Source of the DNA: Myxococcales bacterium
GTDB taxonomy: Bacteria; Myxococcota_A; Polyangia; Polyangiales; Polyangiaceae
DNA length: 64,000 nucleotides
Assembly: GCA_016712525.1 (NCBI GenBank)
Contig: JADJQX010000006.1
Coordinates: 682,001-746,000, forward strand
Direction of reading: 5' to 3'
Shown: positions 1-9,807 of the stretch, one piece after another
Layout: each line of letters starts with the position of its first letter
Numbering within the stretch: the stretch's first letter is position 1
The notes under the pieces: generated by a model
The model's input: the letters and a program-made list of their open reading frames with translations, nothing else
Database searches by the model: none
Told to the model about the DNA's origin: nothing
Position numbers and translations under genes: made by a program

Positions 1-1550
1 AGCCCTTCACCACGCTCGACGGCGTCGCGCGCAAGCTCTCGTCCGACGACCTCGTCGTGTGCGACGGCGAGGGCCCCGTGGCGCTCGCGGGCGTCATGGG
101 CGGCGAAAATAGCGAAATTTCGGCCTCGACGACCGAGGTGCTCTTCGAGTGTGCCTACTTCGACGCCCGGGGCATCCGCCGCTCGTCGCGTCGCCACGGC
201 CTCCACACCGAGGCGAGCCACAGGTTCGAGCGCGGCACCGATCCGTGCGCCCTCCGCGACGCGCTCGCCTACGCCGTCGAGCTCACGCGCGAGGTCTCCG
301 CGGGCGCCCGCTTCTCGGCCCCCGTCTACGTCGTCGGCGCGAAGGCCAACGCCACGCCTCGCGAGGTCGCGCGCGCCACCGCCGAAGTGCATGCATCCTT
401 CATGAATCGGATCCTGGGCGTCGAGGTGCCCGTCGACGAGGCCTCGGCCATCCTCGAGCGGCTCGGGTGCGCGGTGTCCCCGGCGGGCCCGGGTGTGCTC
501 CGCGTGTCGGCCCCCACGCACCGGCCCGACCTCACCCGCGAGATCGACTTCGTCGAAGAGGTCATTCGTGTGCGCGGCATCGACGGCGTGCCTGCCGTGT
601 TGCCCGCCGTTCGTGGCTCGCGTGAGGTCGGCGGTCGCGAGGACCTCGAGCGTCGTGTGCGCGCGGCGTGCGCGAGGAGCGGGCTCTCCGAGGCCATCAC
701 GTTCCGGTTCACGTCCGAGAAGGCCCTCGAGGCCGTGCGCGCTCCCAAGGCCACCGTCGTGCTCGAGAACCCCATCAACGACCACCAGACGGTCATGCGC
801 ACGAGCCTGCTCCCGGGGCTCCTCGAGGTGGTCTCCGAGTCGCGCCGTCGTGGGGTTCGTTCGGCCGCGCTCTTCGCTGTGGGCCCCGTGTTCCTCGAAG
901 GTGCGCCCCTCCCCGACGAGCGCCCCGAGCTCACGATCGTGCTCGCGGGAGACCGCCCGGCCTACCTCCAGAAGCCCGAGGCCTACGACGTGTGGGACGC
1001 CAAGGGCGTCGCCTTCGCCGTGCTCACCGAGCTCTTCGGCCGAGCGCCCGAGGTCGTCACGTACCCGGCCGAGAGCCGCCCCGAGGGCCTCCACCCGCGC
1101 GCCGCCGGTAAGCTCCTCGTGGGCGACGTGGTGGTCGGCTCGTTCGGTCTCCTCCACCCCGACGTGACCGACGCGTTCGATCTCCCCGAGGCCGTTCCCG
1201 TCGTCACGATCGACCTCCGCGCGGCCGCCGGGCTCGGCGTGGCGCCGAAGTATAAGGCCATCCCGCGCTTCCCCGCGTCGCCCCGCGACCTCGCCGTGGT
1301 CGTCTCGGACGACGTCCCCGCGGGGCACGTGCTCGAGGCGATCGCGTCGTCGGCCGGCGCCCTCGCCGCCGAGGTGACCCTCTTCGACCGCTTCGTCGGC
1401 GCAAATATCCCCAAAGATCACGCGAGCTTGGCGTTCCGGGTCGTCTACCGCTCCGACGAGCGCACCTTGACCGACACCGAGGTCGAGAAGACCCACGCCC
1501 GCGTCGTCTCCGAGATCGGGGAACGTTTCGGGGCCAAGCTGCGTACGTAG
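1..1550 (+). CDS. pheT: Phenylalanine--tRNA ligase beta subunit, C-terminal part (5' end outside window)
   Basis: The reading frame is open from base 3, so the gene starts upstream of the window; about 515 C-terminal residues are present. PheT pairs with PheS in an alpha2-beta2 enzyme that charges tRNA-Phe in the cytoplasm. The sequence shows a B3/B4 editing-domain stretch (ALAGVMGGENSEI, then HTEASHRFERGTDP), a B5 helical domain (FMNRILGVEVPVDEASAILE ... THRPDLTREIDFVEEVIR), the catalytic-like core (LENPINDHQTVMRTSLLPGL) and a C-terminal FDX-ACB anticodon-binding domain (YKAIPRFPASPRDLAVVV). The order matches bacterial PheT. pheS is expected just upstream but cannot be seen. The stop is TAG. 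Confidence 0.97.
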   Translation, partial: PFTTLDGVARKLSSDDLVVCDGEGPVALAGVMGGENSEISASTTEVLFECAYFDARGIRRSSRRHGLHTEASHRFERGTDPCALRDALAYAVELTREVSAGARFSAPVYVVGAKANATPREVARATAEVHASFMNRILGVEVPVDEASAILERLGCAVSPAGPGVLRVSAPTHRPDLTREIDFVEEVIRVRGIDGVPAVLPAVRGSREVGGREDLERRVRAACARSGLSEAITFRFTSEKALEAVRAPKATVVLENPINDHQTVMRTSLLPGLLEVVSESRRRGVRSAALFAVGPVFLEGAPLPDERPELTIVLAGDRPAYLQKPEAYDVWDAKGVAFAVLTELFGRAPEVVTYPAESRPEGLHPRAAGKLLVGDVVVGSFGLLHPDVTDAFDLPEAVPVVTIDLRAAAGLGVAPKYKAIPRFPASPRDLAVVVSDDVPAGHVLEAIASSAGALAAEVTLFDRFVGANIPKDHASLAFRVVYRSDERTLTDTEVEKTHARVVSEIGERFGAKLRT

Positions 1551-1650
1551 AACCATGAGGGGAGCGCGCGTGGAGCGTGCTCTCCTTCGGGGGTCGCTCC
1601 TCGGGGAGAACTTCCTCCCCTTCGGCGCGTCTCACGCACCCCGAGGCATC

Positions 1651-2805
1651 ATGACGACGGCTCGCATCACGGCTCGCGCTCCCCGAAGCTACGCCCTCGC
1701 GGCCCTCGCCGGGGCCGCTCTGTCCGTCACCGCGTGCGGTGGGTCGAAGGAGCTCACCGTCTCCGCGGAGGGGCACGTCGTGCAGAAGGGGGCGACCGAC
1801 GTCCTCGAGATCGTCGTGACCACGGCGCCCGGGGCGAACGTACGCGTCCACGACTCGGGGTACACGCAGTCGTTCTCGGCGACGGCCGATTTCCAGGGCC
1901 GCGCCACGGTCGTGGTGAACCTCCCGGACCCCGCCGTCGTGAAGCCCACGCCGCCGCCCCCTCCCCCGAAGTACGGAAACAGCTCCTACTCGGCGCCACC
2001 GGTCTCGCCGCCTCCCAAGAGCGTGCTGCTCGGCCCCGAGATCAAGCTCAACGTGAACGTCGATTCGTACGAGCGCCGCAAGCTGTTCAAGCCGAAGTAC
2101 CGCTCGGCCACGACCACGGTCACGGTGACGCGGCCCGCCGCCGTTCGCTACGATCCGACCACCCGGCAGATCGCGTGCGTCGCCAAGGCGTGCACGGGGA
2201 CCTTCTCGCTCTACCAAGAGGCGAGGCTCGATTTCTCGGACATCGAGCCCCTCGTGAAGGTCGACCTCGCGGGCTCGAAGGCGCGCACGGTCACGAGGCA
2301 GCTCTCGGTCTCGCACGATCTCGCGACCTACCTCGAGCAGGTGCCTCTGCAAGACATGTGGAAGCCCTACCCGATGGGCAACGTCGACCTGCCCCTCGAG
2401 CTCGCCTTCCAAGACGGCACCACCGTGAAGACCTCGGTGAACGTGCCCGCGAACCAGCTCAAACCCGGCCTCGTCGCGTTCCTTCGCAAGGCCCAAGGGG
2501 CAGGCGTCCTCTTCCCCGGAGAAGAACGATACCCGGGCAAGGCCGCGTCGCTCGTGTACGTGCCGAGCCAGCTCCTCTTCGGGAAGGCCGAAAAAGCCCG
2601 CGAAATCGACCTCGTCGCCTTCGTCGAGGACAAGGACCACCCCGGATGCGGGTCCGACGCCAGCATGGATGGTGAGGTGACGGTGGTCGAGCGTCGCACC
2701 GGAAAGGTGCTCGGCCAGAAGCGCCTCTCGGCCCCGAGCTGCAAAGACGACTACGACGACACGGCGGCGCAGACCTTCGCGAAGTCGTTCCTGAAGCCCG
2801 GCTGA
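1651..2805 (+). CDS. Secreted lipoprotein of unknown function
   Basis: The 384-residue product begins with a basic N-terminus, a hydrophobic core and a lipobox (LSVTAC with Cys then GG), so it is probably an exported lipoprotein. I chose ATG 1651 rather than the upstream in-frame ATG at 1555, because the signal peptide then starts normally. The mature part has a bacterial-Ig-like beta-rich stretch, a proline-rich segment (PTPPPPPPK) around residue 95, and a C-terminal region with two Cys (GCGSD, SCKDDYDD). No family is recognised. It follows pheT by 100 bp and may be transcribed separately. Function unknown. Confidence 0.8.
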   Translation: MTTARITARAPRSYALAALAGAALSVTACGGSKELTVSAEGHVVQKGATDVLEIVVTTAPGANVRVHDSGYTQSFSATADFQGRATVVVNLPDPAVVKPTPPPPPPKYGNSSYSAPPVSPPPKSVLLGPEIKLNVNVDSYERRKLFKPKYRSATTTVTVTRPAAVRYDPTTRQIACVAKACTGTFSLYQEARLDFSDIEPLVKVDLAGSKARTVTRQLSVSHDLATYLEQVPLQDMWKPYPMGNVDLPLELAFQDGTTVKTSVNVPANQLKPGLVAFLRKAQGAGVLFPGEERYPGKAASLVYVPSQLLFGKAEKAREIDLVAFVEDKDHPGCGSDASMDGEVTVVERRTGKVLGQKRLSAPSCKDDYDDTAAQTFAKSFLKPG

Positions 2806-2883
2806 GCGTGCGCGGATGCCTCGAAATCAGGGCCACGAACGTTTCATGTTTCCGTTCGTCGTCGCGCGGCTAACATCGCGACC

Positions 2884-4170
<1,287 letters not shown>

Positions 4171-4172
4171 AC

Positions 4173-4198
4173 CAGCGGTCATGATCTTCGATCAAGAC
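4173..4198 (+). repeat. 26-nt dispersed element, copy A (3' of kinase gene)
   Basis: The element reads CAGCGGTCATGA, one variable base (here T), then CTTCGATCAAGAC. It matches copy B (6094-6119, other strand) at 25 of 26 positions. It begins 2 nt after the stop codon of the kinase gene and lies in the 34-bp gap between convergent genes. In this copy TGATC-TTC-GATCA can form a small hairpin. The flanks of the two copies do not match, so the conserved unit is short. Its role is unknown. Confidence 0.8.
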
Positions 4199-4204
4199 GT
4201 CGAT

Positions 4205-5143
4205 TTAGCTTCGGCGCGCGTCCCACGAGGAACCGAGCGCGGCGAGTAGGCCTGGCGCTACGTCCCGCAGATCGCGCGCGTGCGCGACGAGCTCGTCGGA
4301 CGTAGGTCCCTTCGCGACGAGCGGCACCTTCGCGTAGGTGTGGCCGCCCGTGCTCAAATCCTCGAGATTTCCGTGGTCGCTCGTCACGACGACGAGCTCG
4401 TCGCTCGCGGCCTCGGCGAAGAGCGCGTCGAGGAACGCCTCCACCCGCGCGATCTCGTGCCGCGCGAACGCCATGTCCTGGGAGTGGCCGGCCTTGTCCG
4501 TGAGGAAAATCTCGAAGTACGAGAGGTCGAGCTCGCGCGCGCCACGAAGCACCGCGTGGGCCGCCTCGGCCGGGGTGCGAAGCGGCGCTGGGTAACCGAA
4601 CCCTCGCACGATGTCGCCCGTGAGATCGAACGTGGCCGCCGCGCCCCGCGCGACGTCGCGCCCCGTACGCAACGTGCCACCCGAGCCCGCCCCGCAGATG
4701 GTGCTCGCCGACACCGGGAACGCGCGGGTCCGAGGCTCTTCGCCTCGCACGATGCGCGTCGCGCGGGCGGCGCGGGCCTCGTCGAACCCGTTCAGGAACC
4801 CCGCCGCGAGGCCCTTCGCACGTGCACGCGCGAACACGTTGTTCTCGGCGAGAAAGGCCGCGAGCGCCGCGGTCGGGAACGCCGGGTAGTGGCCTCCCTC
4901 GCGGCCGATCGCGTCCTCTCCCGAGAAGAGCGTGGCTTGGCCCGTCGCGCTCTGAGGCAATCCCGGGTATCCGAGCGTCGCGTCGATGGCCCCGAAGGCG
5001 AGGTCGGCTCGAGGCTCGCGCACACCGTCGAGCGGCGCGAGCGTGCGGCCGGGCGCGCCGTCGAACGGGTTGTGCGCGCCGGGGCTCCCCATGCCGATGC
5101 CGTCGACGAAGACGAGGAGGGCATGGGCCACGGCGCGAGGCAT
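4205..5143 (-). CDS. Alkaline-phosphatase-superfamily metalloenzyme (phosphopentomutase/iPGM-like)
   Basis: The 312-residue protein belongs to the two-metal phosphatase/mutase superfamily. An N-terminal metal motif is visible (LLVFVDGIGMGSPGAHNPF, near residue 10). The likely nucleophile is the Thr in QSATGQATLFSGEDA, about residue 65. The C-terminal ligands are in DKAGHSQD and VVTSDHGNLED, with a downstream GGHT. It is shorter than cofactor-independent phosphoglycerate mutase (about 510 residues) and phosphopentomutase (about 390-400), so the substrate cannot be assigned. The start is ATG 5143 with TAGGG 7 nt upstream. It is convergent with the kinase gene. Confidence 0.85.
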   Translation of the reverse strand: MPRAVAHALLVFVDGIGMGSPGAHNPFDGAPGRTLAPLDGVREPRADLAFGAIDATLGYPGLPQSATGQATLFSGEDAIGREGGHYPAFPTAALAAFLAENNVFARARAKGLAAGFLNGFDEARAARATRIVRGEEPRTRAFPVSASTICGAGSGGTLRTGRDVARGAAATFDLTGDIVRGFGYPAPLRTPAEAAHAVLRGARELDLSYFEIFLTDKAGHSQDMAFARHEIARVEAFLDALFAEAASDELVVVTSDHGNLEDLSTGGHTYAKVPLVAKGPTSDELVAHARDLRDVAPGLLAALGSSWDARRS

Positions 5144-5370
5144 CCCTCGACCCTACCAGACCCCACGCTCCCTGCTCGGCGCGCTTCGGCGCGTCGCGTC
5201 GACGTCCGCTCACGCGCACCGCGTACGTAGACTCAATGATTTCATGGGGTTAGAAGACGCTCCGCGTGGTCGCATTCCGGCGCGGCAATCCTTCCGTTTC
5301 GGCCCACGCCCATGTAGGCTCCGAGGTCCACACGCCCGACCGTGGGCGCCCTTTTTTCCCCGGGTATGCC

Positions 5371-5913
5371 ATGACCGAAGAGTCCAACACGCTCTCCAAG
5401 TACCTCGAAATCTTCCCCTCGTGGCTCAAGTCCCTCGGAGAGGATGCCGCCGAGCTCGGCGAGGTAGTGAAGGGCTCGGCCCCCGAAGGTGCACGCCGTC
5501 AGGCGGTCGCCGGTCTGAATTACATCTTCAAGTCGCTCGACCTCATCCCCGATGGCATCGACGATCTCGGATTCTGCGACGACGCGTTCGTGCTTCGTGT
5601 CGCCGCCGATCTCGCCTGCACCGAGTTCCCCGAGGCCAAGGCCGGCGTGCTCGGTCGCCTCGCCGACGACGCGGTCCACGTCCGCGATTTCCTCGGTGAC
5701 GACTACGTGCGCCTCGAGTCGTACGTGAAGAACCTCCGCAAGGGCGCGGCTCGAGGCCGCACGGTCGACGACATCGTCGGCGACGAGAGCGCCCGCACGG
5801 CCTTCCTCCACGAGGTCTCGGCGTGGTCGCGCGACTACCAGGTGCCGAGCTTCTCGCGCGACGTGAAGACGCTCATCAAGCTCAAGGCCTTCCTCAGCGC
5901 CAAGCTCGCCTGA
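5371..5913 (+). CDS. YkvA/DUF1232 family protein
   Basis: The 180-residue protein carries the DUF1232 signature around residues 45-75: FKSLDLIPDGIDDLGFCDDA, a variant of the usual LDLIPDFIPVLGYLDD. In other proteins this motif is part of a small, often membrane-associated domain of unknown biochemical role. The rest is acidic and helical. The start was placed at ATG 5371 because the product then begins just before the conserved region; an upstream in-frame start (5266) would add a low-complexity extension. A strong terminator follows at 5932. The upstream region is shared with the divergent metalloenzyme gene. Confidence 0.8.
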   Translation: MTEESNTLSKYLEIFPSWLKSLGEDAAELGEVVKGSAPEGARRQAVAGLNYIFKSLDLIPDGIDDLGFCDDAFVLRVAADLACTEFPEAKAGVLGRLADDAVHVRDFLGDDYVRLESYVKNLRKGAARGRTVDDIVGDESARTAFLHEVSAWSRDYQVPSFSRDVKTLIKLKAFLSAKLA

Positions 5914-5931
5914 TCGGGGTGACCTCGAAGC

Positions 5932-5964
5932 GGCCCGAGAGTCTCGCGGCTCTCGGGCCTTCTT
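5932..5964 (+). terminator. Rho-independent terminator of the DUF1232 gene
   Basis: A perfect 10-bp stem (GGCCCGAGAG at 5932-5941 with CTCTCGGGCC at 5950-5959) encloses an 8-nt loop and is followed by TTCTT. It lies 18 bp after the stop codon at 5913. Confidence 0.8.
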
Positions 5965-6013
5965 GCGTCTAAATCGACGGGCGCGATCCTCGAACAGACG
6001 AACATGGATCGTC

Positions 6014-6035
6014 GTTTTGGGCCGGGACCCAAAAC
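6014..6035. other. Short perfect hairpin in convergent intergenic region
   Basis: GTTTTGGG (6014-6021) pairs with CCCAAAAC (6028-6035) over a 6-nt loop. It lies between the DUF1232 terminator and the end of the minus-strand zinc-ribbon gene. It may help end transcription from the minus strand, but no T-run follows on either strand. Confidence 0.4.
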
Positions 6036-6093
6036 CAGGAGGTTTTGCCCCGGCGGGCTTTGCGCGCAGCAGCCGCGGCGGAGGACAGCGTCG

Positions 6094-6119
6094 GTCTTGA
6101 TCGAAGCTCATGACCGCTG
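6094..6119 (-). repeat. 26-nt dispersed element, copy B (3' of zinc-ribbon gene)
   Basis: On the minus strand this reads CAGCGGTCATGA, then G, then CTTCGATCAAGAC: one mismatch to copy A at 4173-4198. It begins 2 nt after the TAA stop of the minus-strand gene ending at 6122, exactly the spacing of copy A. Both copies are in convergent intergenic regions, in the same orientation as the gene they follow. In this copy the single change breaks one pair of the possible TGATC/GATCA stem. Confidence 0.8.
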
Positions 6120-6121
6120 AC

Positions 6122-7558
6122 TTAGTCGAGCGGCTTGTACCCGAGGCGGAGCTTGCCGTTCGTCAGCGCCTTGATGCGCGCCGTCGCGCCATCGAAGAAG
6201 CGCTCGCGGTAGTCGGTCTCGGCGCGCGCCCCGACCTGCGCTTTGGTCGACGATTTGTTGAGTGAGAACGTGGGTTTGGTGGGGATGCGCCACGTGAGTG
6301 GCCCCTGGCAGACGACCTCGCTCCGGCCGAGATCGACCACGTAGAGCGTGCCGTCGTACGTGCCCCCGGTGAGCCCGAAGTCGCCCTTCGTGCCGTTGTC
6401 CGTCACCTGCGGCAGGCTGCGCTCGGTGTGTTTGTAGACGACGAGGAACGGCGCCCCGCGAGAGATCTTCGCCGCGAGCTCGGAGCGCGATTTCGACGCG
6501 CCCTTCTGCGCGAGGTAGACGCGTATGTCCGAGTCGCTGAGGAACGAGAACCCGGGGTCGGCTTTTCCGTCGAGCACGTCGTAGTCGACTGCGCGGACGA
6601 GCGGCGCGCCGGCGGACCCGGGCTCGGGAGCGGCGGCGGCGAGGGTGGCGTCGGTGCACGTCTTCGCGCTCGTCTCGGCGCGCTCCACGGCCCTCTTGGC
6701 CCCGGCGAGGCGCTTCTCGGTGCCGTTCACGCGGGCGGCCTCGAGCAGCGTCGCGTAGGTGCTCCGCGCCACCTCTTCTTCTTGTTCGTCGTTCGCCTTG
6801 GGGGCCTCGTCGAGGCAGTCGTCGGTCGACTTGTCGACGTGCACGACGAACCACCGCGCGCCCTTCGCGAGGCACACCCGGAAGGGCCCCTCGGTCTTCC
6901 CGTTGGAGACGTACGACACGCCGTCGAGCCGCGCCGTGGCCCCCGTCACGACGGGCTCGCCGGTGCAGACCATCTTGGCCGACACGTACATCGTGCCCGA
7001 CTTGAGCATGTGGATCTCGGTCGTGTCGCAGGCCGTCTTGGCGTCGAGCGTGGCCTTCTTGCGGTTCTGGGCGCTCTTCGCGTCGAGCGCCGCGATGCGC
7101 TTCTCCTTGTCCTTCTCGTCGAAGTGAGCGCCGACGAACGCGGTGACCGTGAGCGCCGAGCCGAGCACCGCGAGCACCATCGCGACGATGGCCCGCGCGG
7201 GCGCCGGGATCCCGTTCTTCTTGGCCACGGAGAGGCTACGGAAGGCGAAGAACGCGCCGAGCCACCCCGCGGGCGCGCAGCACGTGACGAGCGCGGGCAG
7301 CGTGGTGAAGAGCGCGTAGCTCGCGAACTTGTTCACCTCGGCCGCGGCGAGCGCCTGGTTGACCGACGCCTGGGCTGCGGCCTGGTGCTGCGCGTACGCC
7401 TGTTGCTGGCGCGCCATCTGCTCGGCCCGCTCCGCGTCGGCCCGGCCCTTCGGCGTGACCGCGTTGCAGTAGGCGCACTTCGGCGCCATGGGTTCGAGCG
7501 GGGCGGAGCAGTTCGGGCACGCGGGCGGGTTCACGCCCTCATCGTACGCGGCCGGCAC
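6122..7558 (-). CDS. Zinc-ribbon membrane protein of unknown function
   Basis: The 478-residue protein starts with a zinc-ribbon (CPNCSAPLEPMAPKCAYCNA, C-x2-C ... C-x2-C, about residues 14-33). A Gln/Ala-rich helix (residues 45-75) follows, then two hydrophobic segments (about residues 80-105 and 120-145), the second after a basic loop. The large remainder is charged and probably periplasmic, with a helical heptad-like stretch (EKDKEKRIAALDAKSAQNRK). The start is GTG 7558, chosen because GAGGA sits 9 nt upstream; a second in-frame GTG at 7534 is less well spaced. No function can be given. Confidence 0.75.
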   Translation of the reverse strand: MPAAYDEGVNPPACPNCSAPLEPMAPKCAYCNAVTPKGRADAERAEQMARQQQAYAQHQAAAQASVNQALAAAEVNKFASYALFTTLPALVTCCAPAGWLGAFFAFRSLSVAKKNGIPAPARAIVAMVLAVLGSALTVTAFVGAHFDEKDKEKRIAALDAKSAQNRKKATLDAKTACDTTEIHMLKSGTMYVSAKMVCTGEPVVTGATARLDGVSYVSNGKTEGPFRVCLAKGARWFVVHVDKSTDDCLDEAPKANDEQEEEVARSTYATLLEAARVNGTEKRLAGAKRAVERAETSAKTCTDATLAAAAPEPGSAGAPLVRAVDYDVLDGKADPGFSFLSDSDIRVYLAQKGASKSRSELAAKISRGAPFLVVYKHTERSLPQVTDNGTKGDFGLTGGTYDGTLYVVDLGRSEVVCQGPLTWRIPTKPTFSLNKSSTKAQVGARAETDYRERFFDGATARIKALTNGKLRLGYKPLD

Positions 7559-7733
7559 GCCGTTCGTTCCTCGAAAGGCACACGGCGCGTCACACCCTCA
7601 CGGGCGCGAATCACGCGCGGCGTTCGCGCTCCCCTCCACGAGGACCCTCACGGGCGCACGACGAGGTCGCGAGGCGCCGAGATCGGGCCCCGCACCTCCC
7701 CTCGATCGCGCGCCTCGTGGACCTCCCGCCATT

Positions 7734-7776
7734 CCATTCCAGGCGCCTGGAATTTTTTTCCAGGCGCCTGGAATGG
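7734..7776. repeat. 19-bp inverted repeat; each arm contains an 18-nt palindrome
   Basis: Arm 1 (7734-7752) is CCATTCCAGGCGCCTGGAA, the loop (7753-7757) is TTTTT, and arm 2 (7758-7776) is the exact reverse complement. Each arm is nearly its own reverse complement as well: ATTCCAGGCGCCTGGAAT is a perfect palindrome present twice in direct orientation. It lies between the end of the kinase gene (7854, minus) and the start of the zinc-ribbon gene (7558, minus). Possible roles are a double operator, a terminator or attenuator without a T-tract, or a REP/MITE-like unit. Confidence 0.85.
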
Positions 7777-7853
7777 CGGAGAGGCCTAAATTTCTCGGGC
7801 GCCGCAAAGTGGCACCGAGTGCCGCGTTCGAAAACGTCGCGGTCAGGTCGCGG

Positions 7854-9569
7854 TCAGGTCGCGGGGCGGCCGTCGGACGGCTTGCTCCCGCCTTGGGGGG
7901 CGCCGTGCATGTTCGCGAGCAGATCTTGGAGCAGATCACGCGCCTCGGCCTTGCCCTTGAGGTGCGTGAGCAAGAGCTGCGACGCGTCGCTGAAGGCCTT
8001 CTCGAAGCCGAGCCCTTCGCGCGTGCGCGCGGCCACCTTCTCGCGGCCCGAGGCGAGATCCTCTTCGAGGGCCTCGGCGTAGCGCGAGAGCTGCGAGCGG
8101 AGCTCTTCGATTTGGCGGCGCAGGTCGCGCACTTGGCCGTCCTTTGCGGCGGCCTTTCGTTCGCGCTCGCCCAAGGCCTCGCGCCTCGCGTCGACGAGGG
8201 CTTGAGCCGCGCCCGCGCGCTCGAACACGACGCGCCACTGGGCGCTCGGAGGGGTCTGCGCGATTTGGTCGGCCTGCTGGCGCGCCGCTACGGCGCCACG
8301 CTCGGCGGTCGCGAGGGCCTCACGGAGGCGGTTCGCTTCGCCCTGTTCGTTCGCGAGCTCGCGCAGCACACGCGACTCTTCGTGGGCGAGCTCCTCGACC
8401 TTTCGACCGATCTCGGCGCGGAGCGCGCGGCCGCGACGCTCGAGCGACTCGAGCTTGCGTGTGTGGCTCGCGACCTCGCCCTCGAGCCTCGTGGCCCTCG
8501 AGGCGAGATCCCACACCTGGGCCATGGCCTGAGAGACGTCGGGCGGGGCGTTCCCGCCGGGGTACGCGCGGCTCACCATGCGCGAGAAGAGGCCCGCGCG
8601 GTTCGCCCACTCGATCACGCCGGCCGACTGCGGGGGCGGCGGGGGAGGGGGAGGCGCGTTCTCTCCGAGCTGCCCCACCTCCCACGGCACCGACGGGAGC
8701 GCGCGCTGGAGCGCCTTCAGCTCCTCGTGGAGGTGGTGGGCATCTTGGAAGCGCTTGCGCCGCTCCTTCTCGAGGAGCTTGAGCACGATGGCCTCGGCGG
8801 CCGGCAAAATGTCGGGCTTGATGGCCGTGGGCTTCGGCGGAGGGGACGAGCGCTGCATCTCGAGGAGCGTCTCGCGATCGCCGGAGCGGAACGGGAGCTG
8901 GCCCGTGAGCATCTCGAAGAAGAGCACGCCGAGCGCGTAGAGGTCGCTCGGGGGCCCGGCCTCTTCGCCGCGCGCCTGCTCGGGGGACATGTACTCGGGC
9001 GTGCCGAACACGGCGCCCTTCGGCGCGAGCCGCGGGTCCATCGCGAGGTGCGCGAGGCCGAAGTCGAGGATCTTCACGAAGTCCTTCCGGCCTCCGCGCG
9101 TCGTCATCAAGATGTTGTCGCTCTTCAGGTCGCGGTGGATGACGCCGAGGTCGTGCGCACGCGCGAGCGCCGCGCACATCTGCTCGAGGATGTCGACGCC
9201 GCGCGAGAGCGTCATGGGGCCCTTCGCGAGCTCGCTCGAGAGCGACGTGCCGACGAGGTACTCCATGACGAGATAGAGCTCGCCCTCTTCGGTCTCGCCG
9301 ATGTCGTGGATGTCGATGATGTGCGCGTGATCGACGCGGTTCGCGGCCCGCGCCTCGCGAAGCATCCATGCGCGGAGGTGGGTCTCGCCGCGGAGGTCGG
9401 GGCGAATCAGCTTGAGGGCGACCACGCGGTCGATGAGGACGTGGCGAGCGCGATAGACGACGCCCATTCCGCCTTCACCCGCCCGAGCCTCCAAACGGTA
9501 GCGACCGGCGACCACACGTCCGAGCATGGGGTCTGCGGGCTTGGCAGGGCGCTGTTGCGTCGTGTTCAC
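7854..9569 (-). CDS. Serine/threonine protein kinase with long coiled-coil tail
   Basis: This 571-residue kinase has a glycine loop (GEGGMGVVYRA, about residues 31-41), the ATP Lys in VALKLI, HRDLKSDNI near residue 145, DFGLAH and GTPEYMSPEQ. After the kinase domain (ends near 295) comes a proline run (eight or so Pro near 315) and a charged region of about 170 residues with heptad character (ASHTRKLESLERRGRALRAE, DGQVRDLRRQIEELRSQLS), predicted to be a coiled coil. There is no membrane segment, so it is a soluble kinase, possibly oligomerising through its tail. The start is GTG 9569, with GGAGGA 7 nt upstream. Confidence 0.95.
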   Translation of the reverse strand: MNTTQQRPAKPADPMLGRVVAGRYRLEARAGEGGMGVVYRARHVLIDRVVALKLIRPDLRGETHLRAWMLREARAANRVDHAHIIDIHDIGETEEGELYLVMEYLVGTSLSSELAKGPMTLSRGVDILEQMCAALARAHDLGVIHRDLKSDNILMTTRGGRKDFVKILDFGLAHLAMDPRLAPKGAVFGTPEYMSPEQARGEEAGPPSDLYALGVLFFEMLTGQLPFRSGDRETLLEMQRSSPPPKPTAIKPDILPAAEAIVLKLLEKERRKRFQDAHHLHEELKALQRALPSVPWEVGQLGENAPPPPPPPPQSAGVIEWANRAGLFSRMVSRAYPGGNAPPDVSQAMAQVWDLASRATRLEGEVASHTRKLESLERRGRALRAEIGRKVEELAHEESRVLRELANEQGEANRLREALATAERGAVAARQQADQIAQTPPSAQWRVVFERAGAAQALVDARREALGERERKAAAKDGQVRDLRRQIEELRSQLSRYAEALEEDLASGREKVAARTREGLGFEKAFSDASQLLLTHLKGKAEARDLLQDLLANMHGAPQGGSKPSDGRPAT

Positions 9570-9747
9570 GCGGTATCCTCCGAAGACGTTGAGCGCACGC
9601 GCGATCTGACGAATCTTGCGCGCGGCAGGGACGAGTCCTCACCTCAGATCACCGGAAACGGAAGAAATGTTCAAGGGAGAGTGGGGTCTCTCGCGCGTCG
9701 CGAGGCGATTGCGGACGCCCGGGCCGCGGCGGGTGGGGCCCGACAAG

Positions 9748-9787
9748 ACAAAACGAAACGAGGCCACGGGACGTACCCGCGGCCTCG
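9748..9787 (-). terminator. Rho-independent terminator of the gene ending at 9808
   Basis: On the minus strand a 12-bp stem with one G-T pair (9776-9787 with 9759-9770, loop of 5) is followed by TTTCGTTTTG. It lies 20 bp after the minus-strand stop codon. Confidence 0.8.
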
Positions 9788-9807
9788 CTGCACGACCGAG
9801 CGAAAGC

